Part shown: positions 1 through 10,222 of the stretch, piece after piece
Position numbering within the stretch: the first letter of the stretch is position 1
Layout: each line of letters starts with the position of its first letter
Assembly: GCA_028571685.1 (NCBI GenBank)
Contig: CM053164.1
Coordinates: 43,202,501-43,266,500 of the forward strand
Direction of reading: 5' to 3'
DNA length: 64,000 nt
From: Heterohyrax brucei
Taxonomy: Eukaryota > Chordata > Mammalia > Hyracoidea > Procaviidae
Made by a program: the position numbers and the translations under genes
The notes under the pieces: model-generated
What the model was told of the DNA's origin: nothing
Databases searched by the model: none
What the model saw: only the letters and a program-made list of their open reading frames with translations

Positions 1-707
1 TGTGCGCGCAGAAAAATCAAGCTCATTTGCCAAGTTTTATTTCTATTTTCTCCATTTTTTTATTATTTCATGACAGCAATCATTACTGATATGTTTTAAA
101 ATTTTGTTTAATTCCTAACTACTTAAAAAACTACAAGCAATTATAGAAAGGTTGATAAGACTTACTTTCTCATTACGGTATCAGATGCACTGCAGTCATT
201 AAAAAAGAATTGGTAATAAATTGCATTAATGAAACAGTTCGTGAATATGCATAAGAAAATTACTGAGTATAATTTTCAGCAGTAGAATATTTATTGCCCA
301 ATAAAGTCATGCTAATTCATAGCATTCGGCTTAAAATATTTTTATTTTATGCATGGAAGTAAGTACACAAAAATCCAAGGTTAAAGGTTTATTTGAAACA
401 CATGATACTGTTTCAAGAAGGGGCATTCATATCTCTTTCCTAATTAGTCTAATTTGGTAATAATCAGCATCATGGTAGATTCTCCTTTTCTATATGTGAG
501 AATCATGTAGCTTAATTTCTGAAAGCTATCTTTCATTAGAGATTACTGAAAAACTAAGCATATTTAACTTCAAGAAGAGAATATTAAAAGGAGAGGTCAT
601 AGTTCTCTGGAGAAAATTTAGGGACTGCCATGTAGAATAATGCTGCTTAGGTTAGAACTAGTATTAATGGCTACTAGTGATTTGGAGACATATATACATG
701 TATATAG
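1..707. other. BABAM2 intron, no recognised feature
   Basis: AT-rich sequence without a convincing exon, RNA gene or repeat family that I recognise. Confidence 0.5.
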
Positions 708-866
708 AAATCTTGGTAGCATAGTGGTTAAGTGCAATGGCTGCTAACCAAAAGGTCAGCAGTTTGAATCTATCAGGTACTCCTAGAAACCCTATGGGGT
801 AGTTCTACTGCGTCCTATAGGGTTGTTGTGAGTTGGAATCGAGTCTATGGCAGTGGATATGGGTAT
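708..866 (+). repeat. AfroSINE (short form)
   Basis: It shows the tRNA-like head 'ttggtagcatagtggttaag', the B-box-like 'gcagtttgaatctatcagg', then 'aaaccctatggggtagttc' and 'gttgtgagttggaatcgagtc'. These blocks recur throughout the window in the same order. This copy is moderately diverged. Confidence 0.9.
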
Positions 867-970
867 ATGTGTGTGTGTACAATGTATATATAATTATTTT
901 TCAAAGTATGAAACAACTATTTCAAGCAATCAATGACTGCTCAGCAGCGGAATGTATTGCTTAATGAGAT

Positions 971-1172
971 AGTGGGAGGTCCTGGGTGGTGCAAATGCTT
1001 AACGTACTCAGCCACTAGCCAGAAGGTTGGAGGAGGTTCAGGTCTATTAGAGGTGCCACAGAAGAAAGGTCTGGTGATCTGATTCTGAAAAATTAGACAT
1101 TGAAAACTGGGGCATAGGTCTACTCTGACCCATGGGAGGTCTACCATGAGTTGGAATTGGGCCGATGGCTGC
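971..1172 (+). repeat. AfroSINE (long form with extra central block)
   Basis: The head and tail are related to the short form, but the middle carries 'gaggtgccacagaagaaagg' and 'gaaaaattagacattgaaaa'. The copy at 31400 has the same central block, so this is a distinct subfamily. Confidence 0.8.
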
Positions 1173-1312
1173 TAGTGCACTTTAAATGGAGCAGTGAGCA
1201 CCAGTGAAGATGGTCATGGGAAATTGGATGATCTTTCCTTCTCACCTTCCTGTATTTCCTTTGGTCCATTTTTTTCTCTATCAGCTTTTCCTATAGATTG
1301 ACTGTCTGTTAT

Positions 1313-1490
1313 AGTCTTTACTAGCCACATGTAGCTGTGTAGTATTTAAATGTGGTTAATCTAAATTGAGATGGGCTCTGAATACATGCTAGAATTCTGA
1401 AGTTAAAGAATATAAAATGTCTAACTGGTATTTTTTTATGTTGATTGCATGTTGAAGTGATATTATTTTGTATATATTTTTCAAACAAAA
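1313..1490. repeat. Old MER-type DNA transposon relic
   Basis: 'actagccacatgtagctgtg' followed by 'ttgattgcatgttgaagtga' resembles a widely dispersed mammalian non-autonomous hAT-like repeat. The exact family name is uncertain from memory. Confidence 0.45.
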
Positions 1491-1965
1491 TTTCAAACAT
1501 TAAGATAAATACTTCTTGAGTATTTAATAATTAAGATTAGTTAGCTCATTTTCAGATAAGGATTAACCCTTTTCATCCTATCTGTCTTACTAGTTACAAT
1601 GAAAAACTGTTAAATCCTTAAGGAATAAATATAGCAACCACCTGATGATGCTGCAAAGTAAACTTTAGCAGGTGTAGTGAGAAGGGAAAGTAAAACTTGA
1701 AGAATGATCCATAGCAGACACTTGTTCTGTGTGTAATAGGCATGTTTCTTCCATTGCTCTTTGATTAGACATTACAGCAGCCTGGAACTGCCTGATGTGT
1801 ATAGACAGTAAAAGTTCCAAGAAGAACCTTTTCTCTCAGACCAGATACCAAGAAGAGAGTGTCATGTACTGAGTTGTATACCCTGAAAAATGTGTCATCT
1901 TGGGCTATGGTTGCCAGTAGTGTGTAATTATCCACTATTTTATCATCTAATGGGATTATCCTCGA
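1491..1965. other. Intron, no recognised feature
   Basis: No exon, RNA gene or recognised repeat is visible here. Confidence 0.45.
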
Positions 1966-2130
1966 ACTAAACCAAACTCACTGCTGTTGAGTCGATTCTG
2001 AATCATAGTGGCTCTATACAATTGAGTAAAACTGCCCCATAGGGTTTCTAAGGAGAGCTTGGGGGATTTGAACTGCTGACCTTATGGTTAGCAGACATAG
2101 CACTTACTCACTATGCCAACAGGGTTTCTG
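1966..2130 (-). repeat. AfroSINE (short form, antisense)
   Basis: The reverse complement of the family blocks is plain: 'aaaccaaactcactgctgtt', 'aaactgccccatagggtttc', 'gaactgctgacctta' and 'ggttagcag'. Confidence 0.9.
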
Positions 2131-2164
2131 TGTGTTGTAAATCTTACCTCTATGGTGTTAGTAA

Positions 2165-2441
2165 AGTAGGCTTAGAGGCGGTTACGTGAATGAGACAGGT
2201 CTCAGTATAAAAGAGAAGACAGCAGAGAGATGCAGGAACCTCATACCACCAAGAAACTAGAGCCAGGAGAATAGGATGTCCTTTGGACCCTGTGTCTCTG
2301 TACTGAGAAGCTCCTCCACCAGTGAAGATTGATGACTAGGCACCTTAAGTTTGTACTTCTATACACTGTAAGAAATAAATTACTCTTTGTTAAAGTCATC
2401 TGTTTGTGCTGTTTCTGTTATAGCAGTAGATAACTAAGACC
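2165..2441 (+). mobile_element. MaLR-like solo LTR, 5'-truncated
   Basis: This is the 3' part of the LTR family repeated across the window. Shared blocks are 'cataccaccaagaaac', 'tttggaccctgtgtctctgt', 'aagaaataaattactctttg' (polyadenylation region) and 'gtagataactaagac' at the end. No internal retroviral coding sequence accompanies it. Confidence 0.75.
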
Positions 2442-2494
2442 GGGAGCCTCTGCAGGATGGAGCCTTTTTTTTTTTAAAATCTCCTATGACCCTA

Positions 2495-2662
2495 GTTTGG
2501 AGCCCTGGTGGTACAGTGGTGAAGAACTGCAGCTGCTAATCAAAACGTTGCCAGTTTGAATCCACCAGCTGCTCTTTGGAAACTCTCCGAGGCAGTTCTG
2601 CTCTGTTGTATAGGTTGCAATGAGTTGGAATTCACTTGATGGCAACGAGTTTGGTTTGTAGC
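2495..2662 (+). repeat. AfroSINE (short form)
   Basis: 'ggagccctggtggtacagtg', 'cagtttgaatccaccagc' and 'gttggaattcacttgatggc' with a tttggttt tail are present in family order. Confidence 0.92.
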
Positions 2663-3837
2663 CCTGATTCAGTCAAGCACCAGTTTTAAACCTAAACTCC
2701 TGCAGTGTTCTCTCAGAATCTTTTCCATTGCTGCTTCACCCCAGTGTAGATACAGTAGTGGGGAGTACATAAGAGCATTTGGAGGCTAAAACTCCTGCTT
2801 TCTAGCCAAAGCACCAGGAGAGAGGTAGTAGGGATCCAGAGAGTGTAAGGGGAAATCATGGAGAAAAAGGAGCTGGAATAAAGGATCCCTTAAATTTGTT
2901 TATCAGTTCTTAGGCTTCTGACATAGGTGCACTTTTATGGAACTACATGGAATCAATATAGCAAAAGCTTTGGAAATTCAGCTAGTGTAGAGCTCTCTGC
3001 AGGTCCCAGTCTGGGCCCTTGGTGGCACACACTTTGCATAAGCCAGGTTAACATTGTAGAAGATTAAAACTAAGGCTACACTGAGTTAAACTAACCGCAG
3101 AAGATGGCTCAGCACTTTCAGTCTGAATCTCATTTGATGCCCATTTGTTTGGCAACTTAAATGGAATGGCAAGTTCCTTGAAAGACACCAGCTGTCGGAA
3201 CCCATTCAAGAAGAAATAAATTGAACAGTCCTGTATCTATAAGGAAGTTGGTAAAAACCTTTTTTAAAAAAAGTCTGCTATCCCAGGTTGTCAGTTAACT
3301 TCTTGCAAAAATGCAAAGACAATTCAGTGAAGAAAGGTTAGTCTTCCCAATGAACAGTTTTGGAACAATTGGACTTCTATATGGAAATAAATTAATCTTG
3401 TATCTTAAATCATGTATAAAAATTAAATTAGTGAGCCAAGTGCCGTTGAGTCAAATATTATCTTAAAAATTAAATTAAATTAAGTTTCAAATTTAAAACT
3501 GAGAAGAAAACATAGGATAAAATATTTGTGACTTGGGTGAATAAATTCTTAGATATATCAAAAACACGACCCATAGGAAAAAAAAAAGTTAAATTAGCTT
3601 AACCAAAATTTAAAAAATTTGCCCTGCTAAAGATACTGTTAAGGGAATGAAAGGCCAGAGTAAGAGAAAGTATTTGCAAAATCACATGTCCGATGAACAA
3701 AGTCAAGAATATGCAAAGAATTTCCAAAATACAAAAATAAGGAAATACACAACTGAAAAACAGGCAACAAATTTGAACACATACTTTACCAAAGAATGTA
3801 CACAGAGTGAATAAGCACATGAATGAATGACTTCATT
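2663..3837. other. Intron, mostly unassigned
   Basis: AT-rich sequence with only a small SINE-like scrap near 3424-3460 ('agccaagtgccgttgagtca'). The ORF at 3599-3820 (-) is hydrophobic, low-complexity and shows no domain. Confidence 0.45.
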
Positions 3838-4022
3838 GGTAGTTACTGTTGTTAGGTGCTGTTGAGGTGATTTTGACTCGTAGCTACCCTATGTGGTGGA
3901 ATGGAACTTCCGCTTAGGGTTTTTTTTGCCTGTAATCTTTACAGAAGCAGATTGTCAGCTCTTCCTGAGAACTATGAGTGGATTCAAACTGTCAACCTTT
4001 TGGTTAGTAGCTGAGTACTTTA
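3838..4022 (-). repeat. AfroSINE variant (antisense)
   Basis: 'gttaggtgctgttgaggtga', 'ctgtaatctttacagaagca' and 'caaactgtcaaccttttggt' define a variant with a 'tgtaaagattaca' block. The same block appears in sense in the copy at 61112. Confidence 0.75.
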
Positions 4023-4769
4023 TTCTGCATCTTTAGGCTTTTGGTGGTGTTTTAAAAAATATAGACCAAAAAGGCAAATTCACTGTATGTGAAAATATTT
4101 AAGAATATTAATTTTTTTAACCTTTCCTTTTTATTATTTTATGTGACTACTACTAAGTTTCAAATTATATATGTAGCTTACGTATATTTTGGTTGCACAA
4201 AGCAGTGGCTTTATACATTAGGAATGGAAAGAAGGATTGTACTTGATATCCATCTGTTCCCTTCCCTCATCCTTTTGTCTACACATTTTTTATCTTGATT
4301 TTTACAAATTGTTCCAACTTTCAGATATTTTTTATAGTTTTTCTTGAGATAGGAAAAGAAATTCTACCTCTGAGTGCAAAAACTATGCCGTACGATGGAA
4401 TCAAGGAAGGTATCCTTGAATTTGTAGGCAGAATAGTACATCCAAAGTTACTTAATAAGTTTCCTTATGATATCCTGGTGTTGAACATTCAGGTTTGTAG
4501 TATTATTGAATAGACATTATTGTTCAAATGATAATAACCAGGAGGTACTGATTAATTGAATGGTGACTTATAGAGGGATGTTTCCAGACAATCTGTTTAT
4601 TACTTGAAGCTGGGTGTGCCAAACAGAATTGGAGGAGAATCTAAGAATATTATGATGGGTTGTAAATAAGGGGATACATTTAAAAAAATACATTAAAAAT
4701 ACTGAAGTAGATCATCTAATTCAGCTGTCACAATTAAGAGTGAGGAACATATGGTTTAGCCATAGTACA
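4023..4769. other. Intron, unassigned
   Basis: The ORF at 4295-4513 (+) gives a peptide with YDGIKEGILEFVGRIVHP. I recognise no family in it, and it lacks convincing splice or gene context. Nothing else is visible. Confidence 0.4.
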
Positions 4770-5230
4770 TATATAAAAGTCTTGGGGCTTACAGTTGATG
4801 GGAAGCATAATACAAGTCAACTCTGATGTGGCTGCCAAAAAACTTATTTCAATTTGTGACAGTATCAATAGAAGCAAAGCATCTAGAATGATGCCATGTA
4901 TTTTCTTATTCTGTTTTCTGCTGATTAGAGTATACTTGGACTCTTATGTTTTGTTCTGGGTATTTTCCTCTAAGAGGGCTGTAGATTAACTGATATAGAG
5001 AGGACAAGGCAGGATGGTAGAGAAAACTGATACCAAGTCAAATGAGAAATTAAAAAAAAAAAACAGATAACAAAAACTGGGGTATTTAGCTTGGCTAAGA
5101 ACTGACTCATGGTGGGGTTGAAAGATCAGTCAGGAGAACCACCTTCAAATAATAAAGAGTTATGATATGGAAGAGAAGCTAGAGTTGTTCTATAGAATCC
5201 TAAGAACCAATGAGCAAAAGTTCAGGAAGA
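4770..5230 (+). repeat. CR1/L3-type LINE relic (RT C-terminal part)
   Basis: The translation at about 4795-4895 reads IQVNSDVAAKK then SINRSKASR, resembling the CR1-clade RT C-terminus (pattern '...AAxKAN.ILGCIxRSxASR'). Downstream 'cttggactcttatgttttgt' and 'gatatggaagagaagctaga' match later blocks of the same LINE as I remember it. It is heavily decayed, so a very old mammalian copy. The frame is broken by indels and stops. Confidence 0.62.
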
Positions 5231-5435
5231 TACTAAATTTCAGTGTAAAGAATCACTCTCTGACAGTAGCTGAATGTGGAAATGAGTAACTTGTCCAAAG
5301 TTTTTTTCTAAAACTATCTTGCTTGAAAATACCTCTCCATTGAGAATCTCCTTCTGGTTGGCATTTCCACAGGACTTGTGCCTCTCACCTCCCATATTTG
5401 GAGTTCCAGTAGGTAACAACTTAAGACAGCACATA

Positions 5436-5575
5436 GGAACATGAGCTGTGGTGGCACAGTGGTTGGCAGTTCGTATCTACCAGCTGATCATTGGAAACTC
5501 TATGTGGCAGTTCTACTCTGTGCCGTAGGGTTGCTATGAGTCGGAATTGACTCAGTGGCATTGGGTTGTGATTTT
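5436..5575 (+). repeat. AfroSINE (short form, small internal deletion)
   Basis: 'gtggtggcacagtggttggc' runs directly into 'agttcgtatctaccagctg', so the block between the A- and B-box-like parts is missing. 'gctatgagtcggaattgact' follows. Confidence 0.9.
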
Positions 5576-5728
5576 TGTAGGGCTTCACAAAAGTAGTTAT
5601 TTCATCATTGGCTAAACTCGTTATTTAGAGTGTTAATAGTTTTTTTGAAATTGTGTTTTATCTAAAGTGGTAGAATAGTCAGATGCTTCCCGTGGTCCCT
5701 CTAACAACAAAAATTGCCCAAACCAAAT

Positions 5729-6188
5729 TGTCTTAGTCGAGTGTGCTACAGTAACAGAAATACCACAAATGGATGGCTTTAACAAAGAGAAAAGTAGGCT
5801 ACAAGTCCAAATTCAAGGCATCACTTCCAGGGGAAAGCTTTCTGTATTGGCTCTCAAAGAAGGTCCTTTTTGTCAATCTTTCCTGGACTGGTAGCTTCTG
5901 AGACACAGGGTCTCTGGGACTAAAGGATGCGATCAGCTCCTGGCACCACTTCTTTCCTAGTGGTATGAGGTGTCCAGCTCTCTGCCTACTTCACTTTCCT
6001 TTATATCCTAAGAGATTGCCCCAAGGCACAAAGCAGTCCTGCCTCATCAACAAGACTACCACTCATCGTCCCTCTTTAACATCACAGAAGCAGGATTTAT
6101 CACACATTGGAACATCACATACTACTTGGAATCATGGCCCCATGAAGCTGCTAAACACCTTTTTTGAGAGACAGTTCAATCCATGACA
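5729..6188 (-). mobile_element. MaLR-like solo LTR with 5-bp TSD (CAAAT)
   Basis: The element runs from TGTCTTAG on the plus strand to CCATGACA and is flanked by CAAAT at 5724-5728 and 6189-6193. The perfect 5-bp duplication marks an intact insertion event. Read in sense it begins TGTCATGGATTGAACTG-like and ends CTAAGACA. I infer the ERVL-MaLR group from the MLT1-like ends. No gag, pol or env sequence is present. Confidence 0.85.
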
Positions 6189-6471
6189 CAAATGAATTGA
6201 TTATATATGACATTTTAGGAGTGCTGAGCGTCAAAGGGAAAGTTGAGAAATCAAACTGAGCATACGAGAAGGAAGGGAAAGTAGGTCCAGAGGTACCTAA
6301 GACTAGGCAGACCTGGCCGAGCAGGAATTGGCACACTGCAGGCAGATTGGAGGCAGTGAGTGTGCTGTGAGTGTGGAACAGTGTGTTCGAAGAAGCATCT
6401 TCCTCAGCAGGAGAGACTGGTAGAGAGCCCATTCATGCCTCTGGAATCAGTGACAGATTTCTTTCAGTAAT
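6189..6471. other. Short unassigned spacer between two LTRs
   Basis: The ORF at 6151-6432 (-) runs into the LTR and shows no domain. No feature is recognised. Confidence 0.4.
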
Positions 6472-6940
6472 TGTCTTAGTCATCTAGTCTTGCTGTACAG
6501 AAATACCACAAGTAGATGACTTTAAAGAGAGAAATTTTATTTTGTCACAGTCCACTAGGTTACAAGTCCAAGTTTGGGGCCTTAGCTCTAGGGGGAAGGC
6601 TTTTTCTGTCGACTCTGGAGGAAGGTCCTTGCCTTGGAGGTGCAGGGACCCTGAGTCCTTTCCAAAGGACGTGCTTTGCTCCCAGCACTGCTTCTTGCTT
6701 GGTGGTATGAGATCTCCAGATCTTTCTGGTCGCTTCTTTCTTTTATATCTCGAGATTGCCTCAAGGCACAGTAGAGTCTTACATATTGAGTCCTACCCGA
6801 GCAACACAACGGCTACCCATCCTGCCTCATTAGCATCATAGGGGTAGGGTTTGCGATGTTTGCATCACACAATACCAGGAATCAAGGTCCAGCCAAAGGG
6901 CTACACACATTTACAGGGGAACACATTTCAATCCATGACC
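6472..6940 (-). mobile_element. MaLR-like solo LTR (antisense)
   Basis: Blocks are collinear with the 5729 copy: 'tgtcttagtcatctagtctt', 'taccacaagtagatgacttt', 'ggtggtatgagatctccaga' and 'tttcaatccatgacc'. A clean target duplication is not visible. ORFs here run through LTR sequence and are not genes. Confidence 0.82.
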
Positions 6941-7046
6941 ATTGTCAAAAGAGCAGTGGTTTACCTTTAGCCTACTATGTATGCAAATCTGACACTTTCA
7001 GGAGAAGCGTCTCTGTGATTTCCCAGTGTTCCCCTAACCTCCATCT

Positions 7047-7985
7047 ATGTGCAGCATGGTGGAGACTGAAGCATTCCTTGGGCAGAAAGTAGCCCTCCTT
7101 ATGTGCCCCCCTGAGCCATTCTTCCCGGCAGTACTGGGAGCAGAGCTTATCCTTTGGGAAGGACCCAGGGTCCCTGTGCATCAGAATTTACCAGTCCAGA
7201 GGGAGACTGACAACAAAACAACTTCTTCCAGAGTCAACAGAAGAAGACTTCTTGTGGTGGTTAAGGTTGCATGTCAACTTGGCTGGGCTGTGATTCTCAG
7301 TGTTTGGGCATCTGTATAATGTTGTGGTCACAACCTTTATGGAATGTGCTGTGGTTCCAGTAGGGCCAGGGCCTGTGGTGGCTCACTGCCCCCTCAGCCT
7401 TCATTTCTCCACCTTCTGCTGCCTATTTCCTGTTGGCTCACTGTACTAAGATTTTGGCTTGTTGTGGATCCAGCAACTGCTGCTCTCTTGACTTCTTGTA
7501 TCTGATTTTTTGAGACTTGAACTAGCAGCTCTTGGAATTTATTGATCCTCACAGCCTGCAAGTAAGAGTCCTGTTTGCTGACCTGCTGATTCTGGTTTTT
7601 GAGCCCCTGCAGCTGTGTGGATCATGACAGACCTTACAGTCTTGCCTGCCATCTTGGGATTCACTGAACTTCACAGCCTGTGGGCAGAAACCTTGCTGTC
7701 TAACCTACCAACTTTGGGCTCACCAATTTCCATTGCTATGTGAGGCTCATATTCTGATCCAGGACATGGGATGTTTCACTCTTTACAATTGCATGAGGTG
7801 TTTCCTTCATATAAATCTCTTCCTATATATATTTATATGCGTTACTAGTCTTTCTTGCCTAGAGAACTCAGCCTAAGATAGCCTCAATTTGGACTTGCAG
7901 CCTACTAGACCTTGACAAAATAAATTTCTCTTTGTTAAAGCCATCTACTTGTGGTATCTCTGTTAGAGCAGTACCAGCTGACTAA
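7047..7985 (+). mobile_element. MaLR-like LTR (sense), split by another LTR
   Basis: The first part, about 7047-7252, has 'gagcagagcttatcctttgg' and 'ccagagtcaacagaagaaga'. The remainder, 7881-7985, has 'aaataaatttctctttgtta', 'tacttgtggtatctctgtta' and 'agctgactaagat'. Both belong to the same LTR family, and the sequence between them is foreign. Confidence 0.72.
7253..7880 (+). mobile_element. Second LTR-type repeat nested in the LTR
   Basis: It begins TGTGGTGGTTAAGGTTGCAT, with 'gtcaacttggctgggctgtg', and ends '...gagaactcagcctaaga'. Near its end it has 'ataaatctcttcctatatat', typical of an LTR polyadenylation region. The ends resemble an MLT1/MaLR-like LTR of a different family from its host. 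The target duplication is not clear. Confidence 0.65.
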
Positions 7986-8149
7986 GATACTCAGAGACAA
8001 TACTCAGTGTCAAATCACATAAAGAGGCAAACCATGCTGTGTTCAGAAAACTCCCAAAACAATAAAAATTTTTTCTAGATGCACAATGCTTCCTGGAATT
8101 AGCAGACATAGAACACAAAAGATGAATATTTAGGACTTATGAAGAGGTA

Positions 8150-9016
8150 AGGAAGGAGATCAGGCAAAACACAGCAAAGCATAATGACAAGTTGAGCATG
8201 CTGCAAGAAACCATTCAAATTCAGAAGATTAATAATACAATTAAAGAATTAGAAAAGTCAATAGAAAGAGTTGCTGAATTAAGGCAATAGTAGTCAGAAT
8301 TAGTGAGATTGAAGATAAAGACAACACTTGACACTAACATATTTGTGAGAAAAATAGATAAAAGAATTAAAAAAATTGAAGTAACAAAAAGACTTATGTG
8401 GGACTCTTTATCAAGAGGACCAATCTATCAGTGATTGGAGTATCAGAAAAAGAAATAACAGAAAACACAAAATTGTTGAAAATATGTTAGCAGAAAACTT
8501 CCCTGATATCATGAAAGGTGAGAAGATGTCTATCCAAGATGATCATTGAGCTCCACACGAGGTAGAAACCAAATGAGACACATCAAGACACATCATAATC
8601 AGACTTGCCAAAACTAAGGAGAGAATTTTAAAAGCATCTAGAGATGAATGAAAAATAATTTACAAAGGAGAGTCAGTAACACTATCTTTGGACTATTCAG
8701 CAGAAACCATGAAAGAAAGAAGTTCATATGGAATCACATACACAAAATTTTGAAGGAAAAGAAATGCCAGCCAAGAATTATATACTCAGCAAAACTGTCT
8801 CTCAGATTTGATGTTGAAATTAGGATGTTTCCAGATAAACAGAAGTTTAAGGAATTTCCAAAAAAACAAACCATAGTTACGGGAAATACTAAAATGAATC
8901 CTTTCATTAGAAAATCAATAGCATCTGCTAAAAACTCAAAAGTAGAATGCAAGACAAGGCAAACACATAGCGGCTCAGACAAGGAAGTCAGAAATAAATT
9001 AAAGCTAAAACACTGA
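8150..9016 (+). pseudogene. L1 ORF1 remnant (RNA-binding protein C-terminal part)
   Basis: The clearest stretch is 8648-9016. It includes KFIWNHIHKILKEKKCQPRI then IYSAKLSLRFDVEIRMFPDK, which aligns with the conserved ORF1p C-terminal domain ('...ILKEKNxQPRIxYPAKLSFxxxGEIKxFxDKQ'). ORF1p is a trimeric nucleic-acid chaperone of the L1 RNP. The upstream part, 8150-8640, is coiled-coil-like (Lys/Glu-rich) but broken by stops. Confidence 0.75.
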
Positions 9017-9679
9017 ATGAAAGTAGGGAAACAGAGCTGTTGATATGTTAAAGATGACAACATTGTAACAAAAAAGAGGAACAAAAAATGTAGTCAAAGA
9101 TCTTCTATGTGGAAAGGAAGTCAAAGTGATACAAATAAATACAGGACTGGTTTCAATTTAGAAAAATGGAAGTATTAAGGTAACCACAAAGGGAATTAAT
9201 GACCCTACATGTCAAAATGAAAATCAGGAGAACCTAAAGTCCTAGCAAACACAAAACAAACAACAATGATAAGGATGAAAAGAAAACACATAAAGAAAAA
9301 CATCTCAACACAGAAAATTAAGTGAAAGAAAGAGCCAGTCACTATTACACATGAAATGCTCCTAAATGGCAACACTAAACTCATACCTATCAATTACTAT
9401 GCTGAATGTAAATAGATTAAATAGAGCAAGAGTGATAGAGTGGCAGAAGGAGCTAAAGAAACATTATCTATATGCTATCTAGAACAGACACACTTCAGCA
9501 TTAAAGACAAACAAACTAAAACTCAGAGGGTGGAAAAGAACATACCAAGCAAACAACATTCAAAAAGGAATGCAGTGGCAACATTACTTTCTGATAAAAT
9601 AGAATTTAAAGTAAAATCCACCACAGTGGACAAGGGAACGGCGCTATGTAATGATTAAAGGTTTAGTACATAAGGAGGG

Positions 9680-10191
9680 TGTTTTAGTCAGTTAGGGCTG
9701 TTCTAACAGAAATACCATAGAGTGGATGGCTTTAACAAAGGAAGGTTTATTCTTACACAGTTGTGTAGGCTGCAAGTCTGTGTTCAGGGTATCTGCTCCA
9801 GGGGAAGGCTTTCCCCTTGTCGGCTCTGGAGGAAAGTCTGGTATTGTATCAGTCTTTGTCCAGGGAGCATCTTGGCACAGGAACCTCAGGTCTGAAGGGT
9901 GAGCTCTTCTCCCTGGGCTGTTTTCTTGATGGTGCGAGGTTCCCAAGTCTCTGCCTGCTTCTCTGTCCTTTTATCTCTCGTAGGATGAAAGGATTAAGGG
10001 TGGGGCAAGCCATACTCCAGGGAAACTCCCTTTACAGTGGAGCAGGGAAGTAATCCTATGAAGGGATTTACAGCTGCACCCCAATCCTTTAACATACAGT
10101 TTAGGAAAATCACAAAATGGAGGATAGTCACAAGATACTGGGAATCATGGCCCACACATATTTTTCGGGGGACACAATTCAATCCATGACA
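9680..10191 (-). mobile_element. MaLR-like solo LTR in L1 'A' with TSD GAGGG
   Basis: It runs from TGTTTTAGTCAGTTAGGG to CAATCCATGACA. GAGGG occurs on both sides (9675-9679 and 10192-10196), a perfect 5-bp duplication. Orientation is antisense to the host L1. ORFs inside it are non-coding readings of the LTR. Confidence 0.9.
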
Positions 10192-10195
10192 GAGG

Positions 10196-10220
10196 GCATG
10201 AATATATTAAATATTCATGC
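10196..10220. repeat. Palindrome between two head-to-head LTRs
   Basis: The 10-base arms GCATGAATAT and ATATTCATGC are perfectly complementary around a 5-base centre. It is L1-derived sequence left between the two LTR insertions. Confidence 0.85.
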
Positions 10221-10222
10221 AC

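Noticed and set aside
4295-4513. 72-codon ORF with a YDGIKEGILEFVGRIVHP segment as a possible exon
   Set aside because: No family recognised, no paired splice sites that keep the frame, and no fit to BABAM2 residues 1-68 or 101 onward.
6542-6841. 99-aa ORF and its opposite-strand partner
   Set aside because: Both fall wholly in a MaLR-like LTR and recur in pieces in its other copies.
10196-10220. Palindrome as a transcription terminator or protein-binding site
   Set aside because: It is AT-rich L1-derived sequence in a mammalian intron, so rho-independent termination does not apply. Its interest is structural only.
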